Positions 35,221-46,077 of a stretch of DNA of 64,000 nt are shown piece by piece. The position numbers were made by a program, and so were the translations under genes. Each line of letters starts with the position of its first letter. Within the stretch, counting starts at the first letter, position 1. The stretch comes from Sanguinoderma infundibulare (Eukaryota; Basidiomycota; Agaricomycetes; Polyporales; Polyporaceae). The notes under the pieces were generated by a model that was not told the DNA's origin, ran no database searches, and worked only from the letters and a program-made list of their open reading frames with translations. The DNA lies in assembly GCA_032821775.1 (NCBI GenBank), contig JAVLRN010000003.1, positions 3,906,001 to 3,970,000 on the forward strand. The letters run 5' to 3'.

Positions 35221-38200
35221 ATGACCACCAACATTGATGATTTCACCGAGGAGGACGAAGCCATGCTCGAGGCTCGTCACGCAGAGTATCGAAGGACGAG
35301 TGCCAAAAACAAGACGGCGTTCCGTGAGGCAATCGCGAAGTGGATGATCAAGAAACGCGGCGAGCAGGAGACCCCGTTGGCGGTCAGCCTTCTAAGCAAA
35401 GTATGTGGCCTGTTTATCGGAGGCCAACAGCTTCCCTGTTAACGCACGCTGTAGAAAGTTGGCACTTGGTTCGGAAACAACACCGCCAAAAAAAAATCAT
35501 CACGGGGGCCTGTCAATCCCGGGCGCATGACCAATGGCGAACGGGTTTGGGGCCGGCGGAATCAACATACCATCAAGGCGGCGATGCCTCCAGAAAAAAG
35601 CAAGAAGGACAAAGACTACCTGGCGACGTGGAACGCGACGCGCAAGAGGCTTTGGGAGGCTATGCCGGAGGATGAGCAGCGTGAGTGGGTCGAGCTGGCG
35701 AGGATGTGGAATGAGGAAGGTCCGAAGGATACCAACAAGCCTCAGTGCGTGATGCATGTCTACTGTACGTTCCACTGTACTCATGCCTGGTCTTGATAGA
35801 CAAGCTCGGAAGCGTGCGGGGGCGTGGATGCGGAAGATCTCCATGCTCTTCTGGCGGGAATTCGGGATGCCCTTATTCATGTACGGCGTTTTCCCAAATG
35901 AGAACAAGCAAATCAACGCGGTCATGTACGTCACGTGTTTAGTACTACCAATGCGTACACGGGTGGTTGAATCCCAATTGTGTGATCATTGCAGCTACGA
36001 CTCATCGCAGTTGTTCGCGGAGAGGGACAAAACCTTCCCTCGTTTCCGAGAGATAGACGAGTGGGATGTGAACGTCCGCCGGAAGTTCTGGAACTTCTTC
36101 TCCACCGTCTTGTACCCCGAGTCTGCCCCCACAGAGAACCTGGAGGCCGTCAAGGCTACACGGCGTGCGTCTCCCGCTCCCTTTGCGTTTTCCCTATACG
36201 ACGACGGTACCCCGATCCTTCCCCTCAACCACCCAGTGGAGAAGGACAGAGCGCTCACACACCCCGAGCGCCAGGCAATCCTTTGTCAATACATGAGGAT
36301 CCATTACGGTTGGTGCTCAGTATGTACGTGGGTGAGGACCCCTATTAACATGTGAATAGGCTTCGCCAACGGGCACCAGGTTCAGGGGGCCCCGTGGGCT
36401 GGCATGCGCACCTATCCAGACCAGTTCTTCGACGATGGAATGCTTCCGGAGGGGTTTATGTGGGCAGACCCTGAAAAGCTGAACGACACACCCCTCCGTG
36501 GATTGTTCGAACACATCCACGCCCTCGAACATCCCATCGAAGGGGGTGATGAGGTACCAGCGATTCGCTTCCGTTTCAAAGCGTATCTCACCCATGAAAA
36601 CGGCCAAGACGTCTTCCACGACGCGATCTACAATGGCCTCCCGGGAGAGTGGCGTCTTCGGCGTGAGCGCCGCACCGTTCGCCCGCCGACCTTCCTGGAT
36701 TCTCCCGATGCGGACACTATCGGCATGGCTGGTGAACCCTCTTCGTCTTTGTCCTCTCGCCGTCCTATTTTCGGCGCGCCAACGACAGCCATGCGGAAGA
36801 GACGGGGTTCGGTTGATCGTGCGCTTAAGAGTCTCCGGCAGAAGGCCAGAAAGGGGAGGGCGCCGGCCAAGAAGGGGAAGGGGAAGGGCAAGGGAATGAG
36901 CAAGAAGAAGGGCAGGCGGAAGAAGAAAGAGGAGGAGGAGGAGGAGGAGGAGGAGGAGGAGGAGGAGGAGGAGGGGGAGTGGACGCAGACGGAGACGGAG
37001 ACGGAGGAGGGGGAGGAGTTCACATTCCCGGACGATTTGGACGGGGATTTCGAGGACGAGGAAGAGGAGGAGGAGGACGCGCTCGAGCAGCTGTTTGGTG
37101 GCATGGACGACGAGGCCTCTGGTGGTGAGTTCCCCGATGATGAAGCCGAAGAGCTGTTGGCTGGCCGTTCTGCGAAGCACGCCGCCCGCGCGAATAAAGG
37201 GAAGGCGAAGGCGACAACCATCTCGGACGCCGACGTGGCTCACACCCCGAAGCATCTCTCCCCATCCTCCGTCGGAGCCAGCGGGCCAGCGCGGTTCGCG
37301 TTCTTGCAAGGTTTGTGCAACCTTGCAGAGTATCTTGCCATGCTCGACAGGCTCCGCGGCAAGGTAGGCCATGTCCCGCGGCCCGCTGATAGAGTGCTAA
37401 TCGATGGTGCCCTACAGCTTGAGCTTCCGGTTGTAGTTCCGCCTCTTGACAGGCTCCGATGGGCAAGCTGGTCGACTTCCACCCCGCACATGCCCGTCGA
37501 CGTTCATGAGGATCCGGACAGGGCTGCGAAGCTCATGAAGTGGCTCGCCGACGGTATCCCACCTGGATCGACTACCAAGGACTGTCAGCGGTACTGTCTG
37601 GCCATGGGCATGGCCCTGCGAGATATCCACGTATCGCACTTCATTGAAGACGGCGAACCACTCCCCGACGAGATCCCCCACTACCTTCAGGGCACTCACC
37701 TGAGCTTTACCAACGTGGGCGAACTGCTCACTGTGTGCAAGAAACAGGGAGCTGTGGTGCCTCGTCCGGTGAAACGAGCCGCCGCCGGGAAAGGGAACGG
37801 TGTCCCGATCACCGCCCCATCTCCGGCGAATGACGCCGCCCCGAGCGCAGGGCAAACGGGGCCGCCGTCCACGGGGACGCATACCTCGCCAACCGGAGCG
37901 CCTCCGGATCTCGAGGATGGGGAAGAGAAGGACCCGGGAGACGTGGAGGACAGTCCGGAGAACGTCAACGAGCAGAACTCATCGGGAGGTCGCAAGGAGC
38001 GGGGAAATGGCCCACGCAAGTGTACGCGGTCCACAAACGCTGGCCCCTCTCGCGTTCCCCGCTCTGCAACAGATGGCGTGGCTGCAACCGGAGGAGCGCA
38101 AGCTCCGGTGGACGGTACACCGACAGAGTCTGGAGATCGGGACATGAACACCAAGCGGGCCCGGACGTCAACCAGCTCTGACCTGGTCATCCGCACCCGT

Positions 38201-38311
38201 AAGCAAAGGGCCGTGGAGGCCAAAGTGACCGCTACGGAGCCAGCGGCTCCTGCCCCGAGGGCAGCACGGAGGGCATCCAAGAAGGGAGGGGCGGCATCGA
38301 CGAAATCGTAG
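35221..38311 (+). CDS. large acidic protein, probable HMG-like gene of KDZ elements
   Basis: Exons 35221-35400, 35455-35744, 35800-35925, 35995-36308 and 36360-38311 close in phase. A further 54-base in-frame segment (37364-37417, gtaggc to ctacag with a gctaat branch) is probably a sixth intron, giving 935 residues. Residues ~100-180 are basic and aromatic, with KSKKDKDYLATWNATRKRLW and EWVELARMWNEEG, which fits a divergent HMG box. A Lys-rich then poly-Glu tract (gag repeats at 36930-36975) follows. The C-terminus is Pro/Ser/Lys-rich and ends KKGGAASTKS. A divergent HMG gene is known in KDZ-TET/JBP elements. My match is by context and composition, not by a strong motif. Confidence 0.65.
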
Positions 38312-38414
38312 GTTTTTTTTGTATGGACTCTAAAGCAATGGCATCGACGTGTATCTCTGAGGTTGAGTGTGAGCAGAACAGATTTGATTGGATGATATAG
38401 GACATGCATGGTAG

Positions 38415-41400
38415 CTACGCGTCTGAGGAATGAGACATGCCAAACGAAAATCCAGTCCCGCTGCAGGTGTCCGGCACCACCTTCCCACCAGTTGGGGTTC
38501 CGGAGCCCCATGCAAGACGGGACTGCATCACCGGATCTCCGAGCAGGCGAAGCGCGCGGTCTCCGAGATTGAACTGCCCCAAAAACTCCCGAATCCATGC
38601 GTTCACGCTTGCATTGAACTGATCTGTTCGTGAAGTCTCGAGGGCCGCCACATGCTCCGTGAGGCTGCGCAGGGCCTCCACGACTTCAGAGGTTTGAGAG
38701 GCACTCGGGGCCAGATTCTGGGCGGGAATCGAAAAGGATGAAGTGCCGCCAAGCGGGGGCATTGGGAGGGCTGATGTCGACGCCCACGGGCTGGTTGGAA
38801 GGATGTCGGCATCATGGGGAGGTGATGAATGGAGGCTCTCGAGGACCCGTACGCGCCCCTCGAGGTCCCGGATCCAACCAGGAATCTCCTCGAATGCCGA
38901 GTGCGTAGTTTGCGAGATATGCGCGTTGAGTCGTCCGGCCGCATGCTGGAACGAAGTAAGTGTTGTCTCGAGCACCTGCCGGAGCCGATCAGAAGCCTCT
39001 TGGGAGGCGGTACCACCATCGGCAAGCGCGTCGGCCATGCATTGAAGCGATGTTGCGGCGGAGCGGCCAACACCCCTGACCTCCTCTATGAGCTTGGCCT
39101 TCAGCGACTCAAGCTCGGGCGCCAACATGTACTTGGCGTCGACTGAGAGCTCGGTGAACTGAAGTCCCATCTTGAACAACAGCTGGTCGACGCGGGCGAT
39201 GTCGGGTCGGATGGGTCGGATGTCCTCGCGCAAAGAGTCGTATCGACGCCACATCTCATGGTACAAGCTGTGGAGCCGCTGCAGCACCTCCAGCATTTCG
39301 AGGAGCGCAGACCAGTGAATAGGGATCGTAGGGACGTGACGGAACACCTTGGCGAGTCGCCCGACGTTGTCGGAGACGGTGGCGACCATCGCGGCGGTCT
39401 CGGCAAGGTCCTTTGCGGTGTCTTGCATCTGGAAGAACAACTGCTCATAACACGCTTGAAAGCTGGTCGTTTCATTTGCGGTGAGCATCGCATTGCGCTG
39501 AGCCGTGCGAACCCCGTCCTCGAGCTTCCGGAGGCGGCTTGAAACACATTGAGAGGCCTCCGGGAGACCCTCGATGTCTGCAAAACCTTCACGCGCGTCA
39601 TCCACCAACTTGAGTGTCTCCAATCCGAGATAGAACGCTTTGGAGGGTGGAGTGGAGGGACGACTCAAGGGGTTGCTTGAGGGACCCTCCGGCACCTCAA
39701 GGGGAAGTCCGCGAAGACGCAGAAACTCTTCAAGGGTCTCCGGCGTGGCTTCGGGGTGAGCGCAATGGGTACAATCTGCGTCCCCTGTGAGCCAAGGGAG
39801 ATCCCACCATTTTCCTAGAACAGTGTGAATAAATCAATTGCCCTGCAACTGGAACTCGGACGACAAAAGGCACCAAGCAAACACACAAGGGCAAGCGGGA
39901 GGAAGTAGAACGTAGCTGCAGCGTGCCCGGAAGATACACGTACGACGTTGACAGGTTGTACATGTGAAAACAAAGAGGACAAAGGCATATAATCAGATTA
40001 AAGGTCTCGAGTAACATACCTGACAATGGGGGAACCTGTTGTGGGAGGAGAGCCTCCCCACGCTCCGAGCCGGAGTCCAGTTCTTCAGGGGGTACACGCG
40101 CGGTATCGGCGCGGATGAACTCCGATGGCATGGTGCTAGCGTTGACGTACCTCACTGGGCGATCGTCCTTCCTCGGGCTGCGGGACCGAGACGGGGAGTG
40201 GGCCACCGGAGCCTCATTGGTCAAGGGCCCGTCATCGTTGAGCTGAGATCCACAATGAATTGGAACTTCGGAGCCGGAAGCTTGCAGATGACGGTCCGTA
40301 TCCGGCAGCCCATGAGACCCGCTCTCTTCGACAAGGTCGTTCAGAGCATCTTGCATGGAGACCTCCGGTTGTTCGATATCCAACACATGTGAGATGCGAT
40401 CGACGTCGACGGTGAGCTCCGTAGCGAAAGTATCATCTGCCATATCAACATCCATGTCGACCTCGGACGTGATTCGAGGGGGCGCGGCAGAAGAGAGGGT
40501 CGGGGGCAGGGAACTCGGAACATTCATGGGGCGAGGAGATGATACAATGGCGGAAGGACCAACAGACAGCATGGGCGAGTGCGAGTGGGCTCCCCCAATT
40601 GGAAATGAGGCCAGAGCAGTCCCAGCACGAGGGGAGGGGGGATCACGAGGTGGAGGGGGACCCTTTTTGCGCATGTTTGCATCATATAGATTGTACTGGT
40701 CGGAGAACCACTGTGGAGGATACTGGGAAGGAGCCTCTTCCCCGGGGGAGAAGGGAGGTGAAGGGTATTGCTGGGGATCGTTGAGCGTGCGCCAGTAGAC
40801 CCAGGCGAGGTAGGCCGCGGTGCTTGGGTGAGAAGCATGGACAGTAAGGGAGCACTTAGTCCTGCCCTTGTGGCACGCATGGCAGCTGGATGACACGAGA
40901 GGACAGAGATAACACGGGCGAGACGCGGTGGAGCAGCTTTTACACGAAGCAGGCTGGAGGAACATGATAAGATGCAGTTGTATATATGATGATAGCACAT
41001 GACGTACGTGAAGAAGCCATTCCCAACGCACTTTCTCCTCCGGCAAGACGTACTTGTCCGGGAACGACTGAGGCTGAGCGCGCTCTGTCACCTTTCCCTT
41101 CGTCTGCGCGATCGATGGCTCCGGAGCCTTGAGAGCCACTGCCGCAACGGCCTTCCCCTTGCCCTTGGCCTTGGATGAGGTAGCCTTCGGAGACGGGGGA
41201 GCGAGAGGTGCGATGTCGACGTCGACGGCCACGGCTGCGCGGGGCGCACTACTTGCACCTCGCGCACGACTTGCAGATCGAGCGCGACTTGCAGATCGAG
41301 CGCGACGAGGCATGGAGTTCCCTCCGATGGAGGTGGCTGGAGCTGCACTGGGCTCCGCCACAGCGCTAGCGGGCGACTGCGAGGTCGGCCTGGGAGGGAC

Positions 41401-42084
41401 TCGAACGGGAAGCAAAACGTAAGGGCTCCCCGTACTGTTGGCCTTCTTCATACCTCCGGGGACTATACGTTGATCAAGGGACGTTGCGGACTGATTGGGC
41501 CGCTGGATAGGCTCTTGATGGCCCGTAGATGGCTGTGCGGTGGCTTGCTTCATCTGCGGCGCGCCCGATGTCACAGGTGGGGCTGATGAGGGGTATGCGC
41601 GGGCGTGAGTGTTTTTTCTATCACCAGAAAAGACGAGGTGCGCACCTGAGGCCTCATAAACCCACCACCTGTTTGGTAGCTCCTCCTCGCGGAGAAGCCC
41701 AACGTCTCCTTGATCATCCGGTGTGAAGGGAAGCTTGGGAAGACCCGGGGGGGGGCTGAGGGATGGGTGGCCGACGTCGACGGGTGCGATGGACTCAATG
41801 TTAATGAGCGCGCGACGTTCTCGATGGGCGGAGTTACTCTCCCAGATGGCGCCCATCGCGAGCCTCGGAAGGCGACTGAAGCGTGACCTTGCAAGCCGCT
41901 GGGTAAGAGTAGTGAGAGTGTGGCGAAAGCGAGTGTCCCAGCTCTGGCGGTGAGGGGAATCAAGGCGGGGTTTTGCGGCCCATGCGAAGTGCAATTCACT
42001 TGCGAGCCTCCGGACATCTTGAATCTGTTCCGGAGTCGGCGCGGGAGGCGGTTGTTTTTTCTGAGTGGTTCCGCGAGTGGACAT
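38415..42084 (-). CDS. Cys-cluster, coiled-coil protein of the element
   Basis: Four exons close in phase: 42084-41625, 41582-41008, 40953-40020 and 39814-38415, giving 1122 residues. The start MSTRGTTQKKQPPP gives a basic N-terminus. Around residue 345 a cysteine array C-x2-C, C-x2-C, C-x2-C, C (SCKSCS, CYLCP, CHACHKGRTKC) resembles the zinc cluster seen in many agaricomycete transposon-linked proteins. A second pair occurs in DCTHCAHPE at the start of the last exon. The C-terminal ~400 residues are helical with heptad-like spacing. RS-dipeptide repeats (ASRARSASRAR) lie in exon 2. It is convergent with the HMG-like gene. It is likely nuclear and DNA-binding, but that is inference. Confidence 0.7.
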
Positions 42085-42357
42085 GATGGCAAGATATGTG
42101 GTGGGATGGGGTGGAGGTGCAGGCAAACTGCCTGGCGATCAGAGCATGGTGGTCTGCAGGTCTGCCACGGTCCGGGGCCTCCCGGACGCCGGTCCCGGTG
42201 GCACATCCGACCAGGATATCTGTTCTGTGTTCTGCCTGTTGCCATTCCTCGTGTGAGTCGAAGTTCGCGTGGTCGGTCTACCAGAGTGGTGAGTTAACTT
42301 CGGAACTTTCAAGCAACGCGATGACGTACTGATCGTATATTTTAGCTCGATCCGTAC

Positions 42358-43393
42358 ATGGGGAGTAAACGACGCCGTTCAAAGCGCCCACAAGGGGACG
42401 TTGACGAAGGCCCAGCTGCAGAGGGTTCGTGGTCACCGGTGCTTCGTTACTGACTGATTTATGATGTGAATTAATCTATAGGCTCAGAAAGTCGGGTGTC
42501 TGTCAAGCGCGTGCGTTTGACACTGCCCACACCCCCCCGCATGCGCCCAGACACTGTGGTGGTCGAAGATACCGAAGACAGACTGAACATACCGGATGGC
42601 CAGTCGTCGGGTCGCGAAACTAGGTAAATATGTGTTCTGATTCATGAGCCGGCGGGATTATAATTTGTATTGTTCATGGACAGTGAGGAGTGGGCCAACA
42701 TATCCGCGATGGTCATGTACAGCTCAGACTCCGACCCGGGTGACGGCGACGGCTCTCCTTCGGAGCCCCCGGCTTCGACAACAGACCGCCAATCCGCATT
42801 CGTGGATTACGGGTGTGATAGCTTGGCTGGCGTGTTGCGTGACAAAGACAGCTGCGACCCTCAGCTCGCGACATCAATGTTGGTGGATTACGGGACGGAT
42901 GAAGACCTCGACGAGAATGCCGGCGCAACAGATACTGCAAGCGTATGCCCCGGAGCTCCGGATGGGGCTCCCAGCCGAGGAATAGATGCTAGGTACGTGA
43001 TCATTAAGCATTTTAGGTTGTCACCATGTCAGTGACCCGAGGAGGCCTAGCTTTTCGCTTTTAGGTAATATGTCATCTCCAGAGGAGATATCGAATCCGG
43101 AACTTCCGGCCACCGGTGTTGCTCCGGAGCCTTTCGCGCAAGAGGGGTACATGGACAGACATAGGGACGATGTGCTCTGGTATCTTCGGGAGCAGCAGGC
43201 AGAGCTATCTGCTGACGTTGCCGAGTTGGAAGCGCTCGATACTCGGATGCGCACTGCTCGTTCTGCAGCCCTCAGTTACGCACCTGAACACTGGGGAGCA
43301 TACGGCGTTATCGTTACGTCGAGAGCCCACATAGCCATGACCATCTGGAGTACATTGGAGACGGGGTTGGCAGAGGATGGAGAAGATCGCTGA
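42358..43393 (+). CDS. unrecognised gene at the right end of the core
   Basis: Exons 42358-42424, 42482-42623, 42684-42992 and 43051-43393 close in phase and give 286 residues. The N-terminus is strongly basic (MGSKRRRSKRPQ), suggesting a nuclear signal. The middle is acidic and has two FVDYG/LVDYG repeats. The C-terminus is a predicted helix (YLREQQAELSADVAELEALD). It is divergent from the Cys-cluster gene with ~270 bp between the starts, so a shared promoter is likely. No family is recognised. Confidence 0.6.
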
Positions 43394-43599
43394 GACAGAG
43401 GAGCATCGCGGACTTGACATGCATAGCTACCTATATTACAATGTTGCACGTGGGGGGTGGACGTTTTTACCACCTCCGGACTCCTTCTGTTTCCAATGTG
43501 ACCATGGCTGGCAACTGATGATTGATTTTATTTGCGTTCCACCTCACGCTACTACTTACATCTCACCCCAGTATCTACTTATGTCCAGCGAAGAATTAG

Positions 43600-46069
43600 T
43601 ACGTTTGTGCGTACAAACCACGCACGGCCGGGCGCAGACAGCTGCCACAGATGCCATCCGACCCGTCCCGACCTGGGTGAGGGATCACGAACTACTGCAC
43701 TGCAATAAACGTGTCCGGAAGAATAAAATGTCAGTCGGAGTCGTCAGATGACGCAGACAAAGGTCGGACAGTCGAGGTGCACACATACCTGTAATACGAC
43801 GTCGCATCCCGGGCGGGTGACATCTGTGTGTACGAACTGTGCATGGCCGGGCGCCGACAGCCGCCACAAATGCCATCCGACCGGTCCCCACCCCGGTCAG
43901 GGATCGCACACTGCTGTCCTGCAATAAACGTGTCTGGAAGAATAAAAAGTTAGTCGGAGCCGTCAGACGACGTAGAAAAAATATTCGGAGAGTCGAGGTG
44001 CACACATACCTGTAATACGACGTCGTATCCCGGGCGGGTGACATTTGCCAGTACGAACCGTGTACGGCCGGATGCGGAGGGCACCCACAAATGCCATCCG
44101 GCCGGTCCCCCTCCCGATGAGGGATCACGAACTTCTGTACTGCAATAAACATGTCCGGATGAATAAAATATCAGTAACTTGAGCGGTCAGAGCACACAGA
44201 GAATTTTCGGAAAGTCGAGGTGCACACATAACTGGAATACGAGATCGCAACCCGGGCGGGTGACATCTGTGTGTACGAACCACGCACGGCCGGACGCAGA
44301 CAGCCGCCACGAACGCCATCCGGCCGGCCCCCCCTCCCGTCAGGCAGCACGACCTAGTGTGCGGCAATACATGTGTTCAGAACAATGAAATGTCAGTCGG
44401 AGAGTCGATGTGCGCACATACCTGTTTTGGGACGTCGCATCCAGGGCGGGTGACATTTGCGAGTACCAGTCGCCTCACTATTAAAGACCTATTGAGTTGC
44501 TCAAATTAATAATTGTGCAAATGGACCCTAGTAATCGAACATGCAACCGAGGGTATTGCAGAGCGGACACCCCGGTCGTGCTATTGAGCACGGTTCATCT
44601 AGAAAAAAACATGCTACAATTGTGGTTCAGGACCGTGGTGGGAATCGAACCCAGAGCTTCACGAGTGCAGGTAGCGCTCATGAAGATGCGTAGACCACTA
44701 CGCCACGGCAGCTTGTAGCAGTAGCACTATTAAGTCACTCACATTATGAAATGTGTAAACAGACTTCGATAGCCAGGTGGTTTGTACCACGATGAATATC
44801 GCTCAGATAGGTGACAGGCATGAGCATGTATATGAAATGGGCGAGAAGAAATTCAATGTTAGTTGACATGTGCTCCGGAGTGGGCAGATCCAGTCCCGGA
44901 CCCTCCCCGGTGTAGCACTGCTATGTAACATGCGACTTCCAATGAATACTTACTTTAAATAATACATCACACTCCGGGCGGTCAGCTGGTGCGAATGTCG
45001 ATGCCGCACGGCCGTGGCTAACCAGTCATGGGAAATGCCATGCGGCCGGTCACCGGAGAGGGAATGCCTGAGGTATGGTGGACTGAGGAAGGTGATGCCT
45101 ACTGCCAGCAAGCCTAACAGCAACAGAGCATAATGTCATTCAGCCGGAGTACACCAATCAAGCAGAAGCGCTCCGGGGCCCTGGAAGAGATGCATACCTG
45201 TATTAAAGGTTGCACTCCGGCCGGCGAGTACATGTACGGGGCTACGCTGCACGGCCGGACGTCACTACTCGCCTGGTATGCGGTGCCGCGGATAGTACTC
45301 CGGAGAATCCATGTAGGTTCGTGAACTCCGATGGATGGAACCCAGCCACAGAAATATTAGTATGGCTCTGCGAAAAGCGATAAGTATACCTGCGTTAACA
45401 GTTGCATGCCGGCCGGCCGATGCATGTGTGTGGCTATGCCACCCGGCCGGAAAGCAGTATTTGCCCGCATAGCTGACATACATACAGCGAATGCAGCGAG
45501 GCAACATTAATGGTCCCATAAACTAGACATCAGTAACTACGAGCAGGAACCAAAAACAAGGCGATCCGAGGTCTGATTGCTGAGATATGGCGACCCCTCC
45601 TCCTCCCGGGGAGGACAGGATCGCAATATCTGGGCAACCAACAGTAGCATCATTGCAATCAAGGGCTCGCTGGAACCAGATAAAAATCACGATTCCAACC
45701 CACCCTTCAGCGCACAATTATGTGAAGAATTGGTGGAGATATGGGCAGATGTTTCCATACCTAGGGCCCCTATTGCATCTCCGATAGTCGGGTAACTGCT
45801 CCTCATATCAATGTGCACTGAAGCAAATTTGAATGGTAGATTTAATTGGCACCTATCAGGGGTGAAAACAGCGACGGTACACCGCTAGAACATGGATTAT
45901 ATCAGTACTGCTCGGCCGGTGGATAGTCTTCATAATATCAGAACTGCTCGGCCGGTAGACAGTCTCGACTACAGTCCAAAGGCCAGCCCCGACCGGCCCA
46001 ACAGCACTTATATCATTTTATCCCCGCCGGCTGACCAGCATATACAGTGTACTACGTTGGAATTGTGTG
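43600..46069 (-). repeat. right arm of the 23.6-kb element
   Basis: Inverted counterpart of the left arm. It holds four diverged units of about 219, 219 and 190 bp (cccgggcgggtgac words at 43791, 44010, 44229, 44420), one tRNA-like sequence, the gaatatcgc/gagtgggca block (44790-44890) and, from 45000 to 46030, many cggccgg words. The tip carries tccccgccgg, inverse of the left tip. Confidence 0.8.
44631..44710 (-). repeat. tRNA-like sequence 3 in the right arm
   Basis: On the minus strand it has A-box tggcgtagtgg and B-box ggttcgattcc, and is closely similar to the copy at 24066. The inverted position matches the inverted arms. Confidence 0.55.
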
Positions 46070-46077
46070 TTACAATC
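46070..46077 (+). repeat. target-site duplication, right copy (TTACAATC)
   Basis: Same eight bases as 22495-22502. It is immediately followed by the transposase codons for A-F-E-T-C-E-C. Confidence 0.75.

Larger units (their letters stand above)
22503..46069. mobile_element. ~23.57 kb KDZ transposon with TET/JBP gene
   Basis: The element is bounded by the TTACAATC repeat. The outermost bases align as imperfect inverted ends: both contain attcca near the tip, then gccgg[ac]gggga[gt]aaaatg about 36-38 bases in. Both ends continue into ~2.5 kb arms that are inverted copies of each other. Inside are a CxC2-type KDZ transposase, a TET/JBP dioxygenase, a probable HMG-like acidic protein, a Cys-cluster coiled-coil protein and four or five unrecognised genes. 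KDZ elements carrying TET/JBP and a divergent HMG gene are established in basidiomycetes. The transposase has two TGA codons, so the copy is probably not self-mobile now. Confidence 0.85.

Noticed and set aside
36628..37221. Ser-rich minus-strand frame with poly-Ser
   Set aside because: Antisense of the poly-Glu gag tract in the HMG-like gene.
22503..46069. Starship, Helitron or LTR retrotransposon
   Set aside because: No tyrosine recombinase, Rep/helicase or reverse transcriptase; the KDZ transposases and inverted ends explain the element.
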